A DNA stretch of 64,000 bases, taken from contig NZ_JAMQAW010000012.1 in the NCBI RefSeq assembly GCF_023701525.1, positions 224,610 through 288,609 on the forward strand. Reading direction: 5' to 3'. Below are positions 63,501-64,000 of this stretch, piece after piece. How positions within the stretch are numbered: position 1 is the first letter of the stretch; the number at the start of each line of letters is the position of its first letter. The translations under genes were made by a program, and so were the position numbers. Origin of the DNA: Streptomyces albipurpureus. GTDB taxonomy: Bacteria > Actinomycetota > Actinomycetes > Streptomycetales > Streptomycetaceae. The notes beneath the pieces were generated by a model. The model did no database searches. It was given only the letters and a program-made list of their open reading frames with translations, and was not told where the DNA came from.

Positions 63501-64000
63501 GTTCGGGCGCGCCCGGAGCCTCCAGGCCGCGTCGACTGACCAGCAGCAGATGACGGGCCTGCCGAGCCACCGCGTAATGGCGGGCGAACAGGGAACCCAG
63601 CGTCCCGGTGCCCCCGGTGATCAGGACCGTGCCGCGCACCGCTGACTCCGACGCGACGGTGTCGTCCCGCGGGATCTCCCGCACGAGCCGGGGTACGTAC
63701 AGCGGCTGCTCGTCACCGCCCCGAAGGGCCACCTGCGGCTCGCCGCTGCCCAAGGCCGCACGGAACGACTGAGGGGAGACCAGGTTCTCGTCCTCCATGT
63801 CGATCACGGTGAAGCGATCCGGGTTCTCGCTCTGAGCCGTACGGATCAGACCCCAGGCGGCGGCGCCCGCGAGGCTGGGCGACTCGGTGCCGTCGTGAAC
63901 CACGACGGCTCGCCTGGTGACCATGACCAGTTTGCTGTCGGTCAGTCGTTCGTCGGCCAGCCATGCCTGGATCATGTCCAGGGCGTAGTGCACCGTGTCG
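57517..64000 (-). CDS. Type I PKS (5' truncated by window edge): ...KR-ACP, KS-AT-KR-ACP
   Basis: The gene enters from the right edge, so its N-terminus is missing; residues are counted from 63993. Visible first is the end of a module: KR (120-300; TGGTGTLG, Ser255/256, Tyr269, IDD in place of LDD, so B-type) and ACP (405-475; Ser439). The complete second module has KS (497-920; Cys668, His803, His843), AT (1030-1330; Ser1123, with VDVVQPALW and an unusual FAAH at 1224-1227), KR (1700-1890; TGGAGAVG, Tyr1848, no LDD) and ACP (1985-2050; Ser2018). A C-terminal docking tail follows. The second module should leave a hydroxyl group. Confidence 0.95.
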   Translation of the reverse strand, partial: DTVHYALDMIQAWLADERLTDSKLVMVTRRAVVVHDGTESPSLAGAAAWGLIRTAQSENPDRFTVIDMEDENLVSPQSFRAALGSGEPQVALRGGDEQPLYVPRLVREIPRDDTVASESAVRGTVLITGGTGTLGSLFARHYAVARQARHLLLVSRRGLEAPGAPELAAELAELGVQVTIAACDTADRDALAALLAAIPDEHPLTAVVHAAGVIDDGIVTSLTAERVDSVFRPKVDAAWHLHQLTREMHLDEFVLFSSMAGVLGNAGQGNYAAANVFLDALAQHRHTEGLPATSLAWGMWSDRSGMTGHLDDAQLTRLARLGIDSITAEEGLALFEAARVTPTACLVPAKIVPARLRSQRESGTLPTVLQGLGRVRVRKAAAATTATASAALRDRLAHISSEEAEDTLTTLIRTHVAFVLGHATPDAINTDQAFRDLGLDSLTAVELRNRLNAATGLRLPATLIFDHPTPHRLAAHLLATLAPAHLAPAIVPAAVAADEPIAIVAVGCRYPGGVHSADDLWTLVASETDAVAEFPATRGWDVETLYDPEPGKPGRSSTRHGAFLYDADAFDPAFFGISPREALAMDPQQRLLLEVAWETIERAGIDPATLHTTPTGVFAGVMYGDYRSRLSSVPEELEGYMGNGSAGSVASGRVAYTFGFEGPAVTVDTACSSSLVAIHLAAQALRNGECSLALAGGVTVMATPDLFTEISRQRGLSADGRCKSFASAADGAGWGEGVGLLLLERLSDAQRNGHQVLAVVRGSAVNQDGASNGLTAPNGPSQERVIRQALANAHLTPDEVDAVEGHGTGTTLGDPIEAQALLATYGQDRSEDRPLWLGSLKSNIGHTQAASGVGGLIKMIMAMRHGQLPKTLHVDEPSSHVDWTAGAVELLTEQRSWPDTGRPRRAGISSFGISGTNAHVIVEQGPEVENATDGDVPGPVVVTDGTVPWLVSAKSQAALGEQARRLLDHLDRFPDVSPSVVGHALVAGRSVFDHRAVVIGREPEDFRGGLTALAAGEPSARVVTGTAAAGPGRTVLVFPGQGSQWLGMGVELMRSSPVFAEHVTACAAALEPFTDWNLIDVLTQVPGAPGLDRVDVVQPALWAMMISLARLWEHLGVMPDAVVGHSQGEIAAAHIAGVLSLEDAARLVALRSRALMQIRGLGRMLTVLAPEDRVRAMLADGDGSLSLAAVNGPATVTVSGSVTAMAEFNAALSEARMMRWELPGVDFAAHSSQVEALRDELLGLLAPIEPRPATVAFYSTVAGHLGGPMPDTTVMNAQYWYDNLATTVDFQTATRSLLDDGHTLFVEASPHPVLTSAVQETTEDHASTVEVAVTGTLRRDDDTWQRVLTSLATTHTHTTVNWPGFYPAARPTHLDLPTYPFQHQHYWLLDADQADIGRATGGSEGPAEAEFWDAVEREDLDAVIDTLGLGDAESERDAVDSALRAVLTAMSSWRRRQLNRSLMEGWRYRTTWKPLPGIGTGTTPKLDGSAWLVVVPEAAAADPAVRTVLDALRRRRAQVVRWDVAPDDLRERGALGRRLAAMVAAGEAPVRLTGVLSLAALVDDGLEAAHEPVSAGLAGTVALVRALDDAGVEARLWCLTREAVSTGNADAVVNPLQAQIWGLGQVVALERPERWGGLVDVPARLEGRAADLLCAVLADVEGADGAGQGHGEDQVAVRTSGAFGRRLARAPLGDTPAPDWRPRGTVLMTGGAGAVGSHVCRWLARAGAPHLLLVGRRGKDTPGIAELAAELTALGSRVTVAAVDVADRDALRELLASVPREHPLTAVFHGAGALADGLVESLTEERLERVLRPKVAAATALHELTADLDLEAFVLFSSAVGVLGNGGQGGYAAANAFLDALAQARRATGLPATAVAWGSWGGGGLVTGEVDQRLRRRGLPPMAPETAVAALAASLAQEETQVMVAQVEWEDFAPAYTAARPSRLIADLPDTAVLTTERSVDGHAGGASEGDLVAQLRELPRRKVDDVLLGTVRAHAAAVLGLNGPDEIGAERAFSLVGFDSLTSVELRNRLRRATGLQLPVTLLFDYPTPVAAARYLRAGLFPDRTAGGGDDGAPGGVAVDVDDAEVRELVLSIPPAKLREAGLLESLLNLAGRPAADGSAASGAGVSENGDGPSLDEMGVDDLVRRAMNNDVPDETWRS

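Noticed and set aside
1..64000. tRNA, rRNA or CRISPR arrays
   Set aside because: No cloverleaf-like sequence with a proper GGTTCGAATCC arm and no regularly spaced repeats were seen by eye; a few GTTCGA matches fall inside coding genes.

Overview
The window looks like chromosomal DNA from a Streptomyces or a close high-GC actinomycete. GC content is very high, with G or C at most third codon positions. GTG and TTG starts are common, and genes are often coupled by ATGA or GTGA overlaps. The families present are typical of that group: DUF5133, a TIGR04222-domain protein, a SpoIIE-type phosphatase, paired IclR regulators and modular type I PKS genes. I saw no rRNA, tRNA, CRISPR array, intact insertion sequence or replication origin.

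Left part, about 0-16 kb. A secreted subtilase (356-1525) is followed by a peptide-uptake locus. Six minus-strand genes (9904 down to 3180) encode a lipoprotein solute-binding protein, two ATPases, two permeases and a beta-lactamase-fold serine hydrolase. Paralogous IclR regulators flank the operon (2245-3039 and 10561-11352), and a perfect 11+11 bp inverted repeat lies just upstream of it. Next come a SAM methyltransferase and a compact three-gene operon (16104 down to 12840): an MfnB-type furan-phosphate synthase, an aldehyde dehydrogenase and a zinc alcohol dehydrogenase. MfnB is best known from methanofuran biosynthesis, so this looks like a small, unassigned furan pathway.

Middle part, about 16-36 kb. 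This is mainly housekeeping and accessory genes. They include an orphan YidD with a Cys-rich N-terminus, an AMIN-like secreted protein, an ECF-like sigma factor with a coupled small ORF, an MHS-type transporter, a PRC/DUF2382 stress protein, a YihY/BrkB membrane protein and a cation/proton antiporter. A notable pair is a cis-prenyltransferase overlapping an MpaB/Lcp-superfamily (DUF2236) protein with three EF-hands. An isochorismatase-fold hydrolase, a MarR regulator, an SDR and a membrane SpoIIE phosphatase follow.

Right part, about 36.7-64 kb. This is one end of a modular polyketide cluster that runs off the right edge. Three PKS genes read right to left. The first, truncated at its 5' end, has (...KR-ACP) then KS-AT-KR-ACP. 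The second is KS-AT(malonyl)-DH-ER-KR-ACP. The third is KS-AT(methylmalonyl-type)-ACP. They run with near-zero spacing into a complete methoxymalonyl-ACP cassette in the order fkbK, fkbG, fkbJ, fkbI, fkbH. Further left are a convergent FAD monooxygenase, a divergent P450 and a free-standing C-A-PCP NRPS module whose adenylation domain lacks key lysines. No thioesterase is visible, so how the chain is released is open. The product is probably a methoxylated, oxidatively tailored reduced polyketide, but I cannot name it from this portion.
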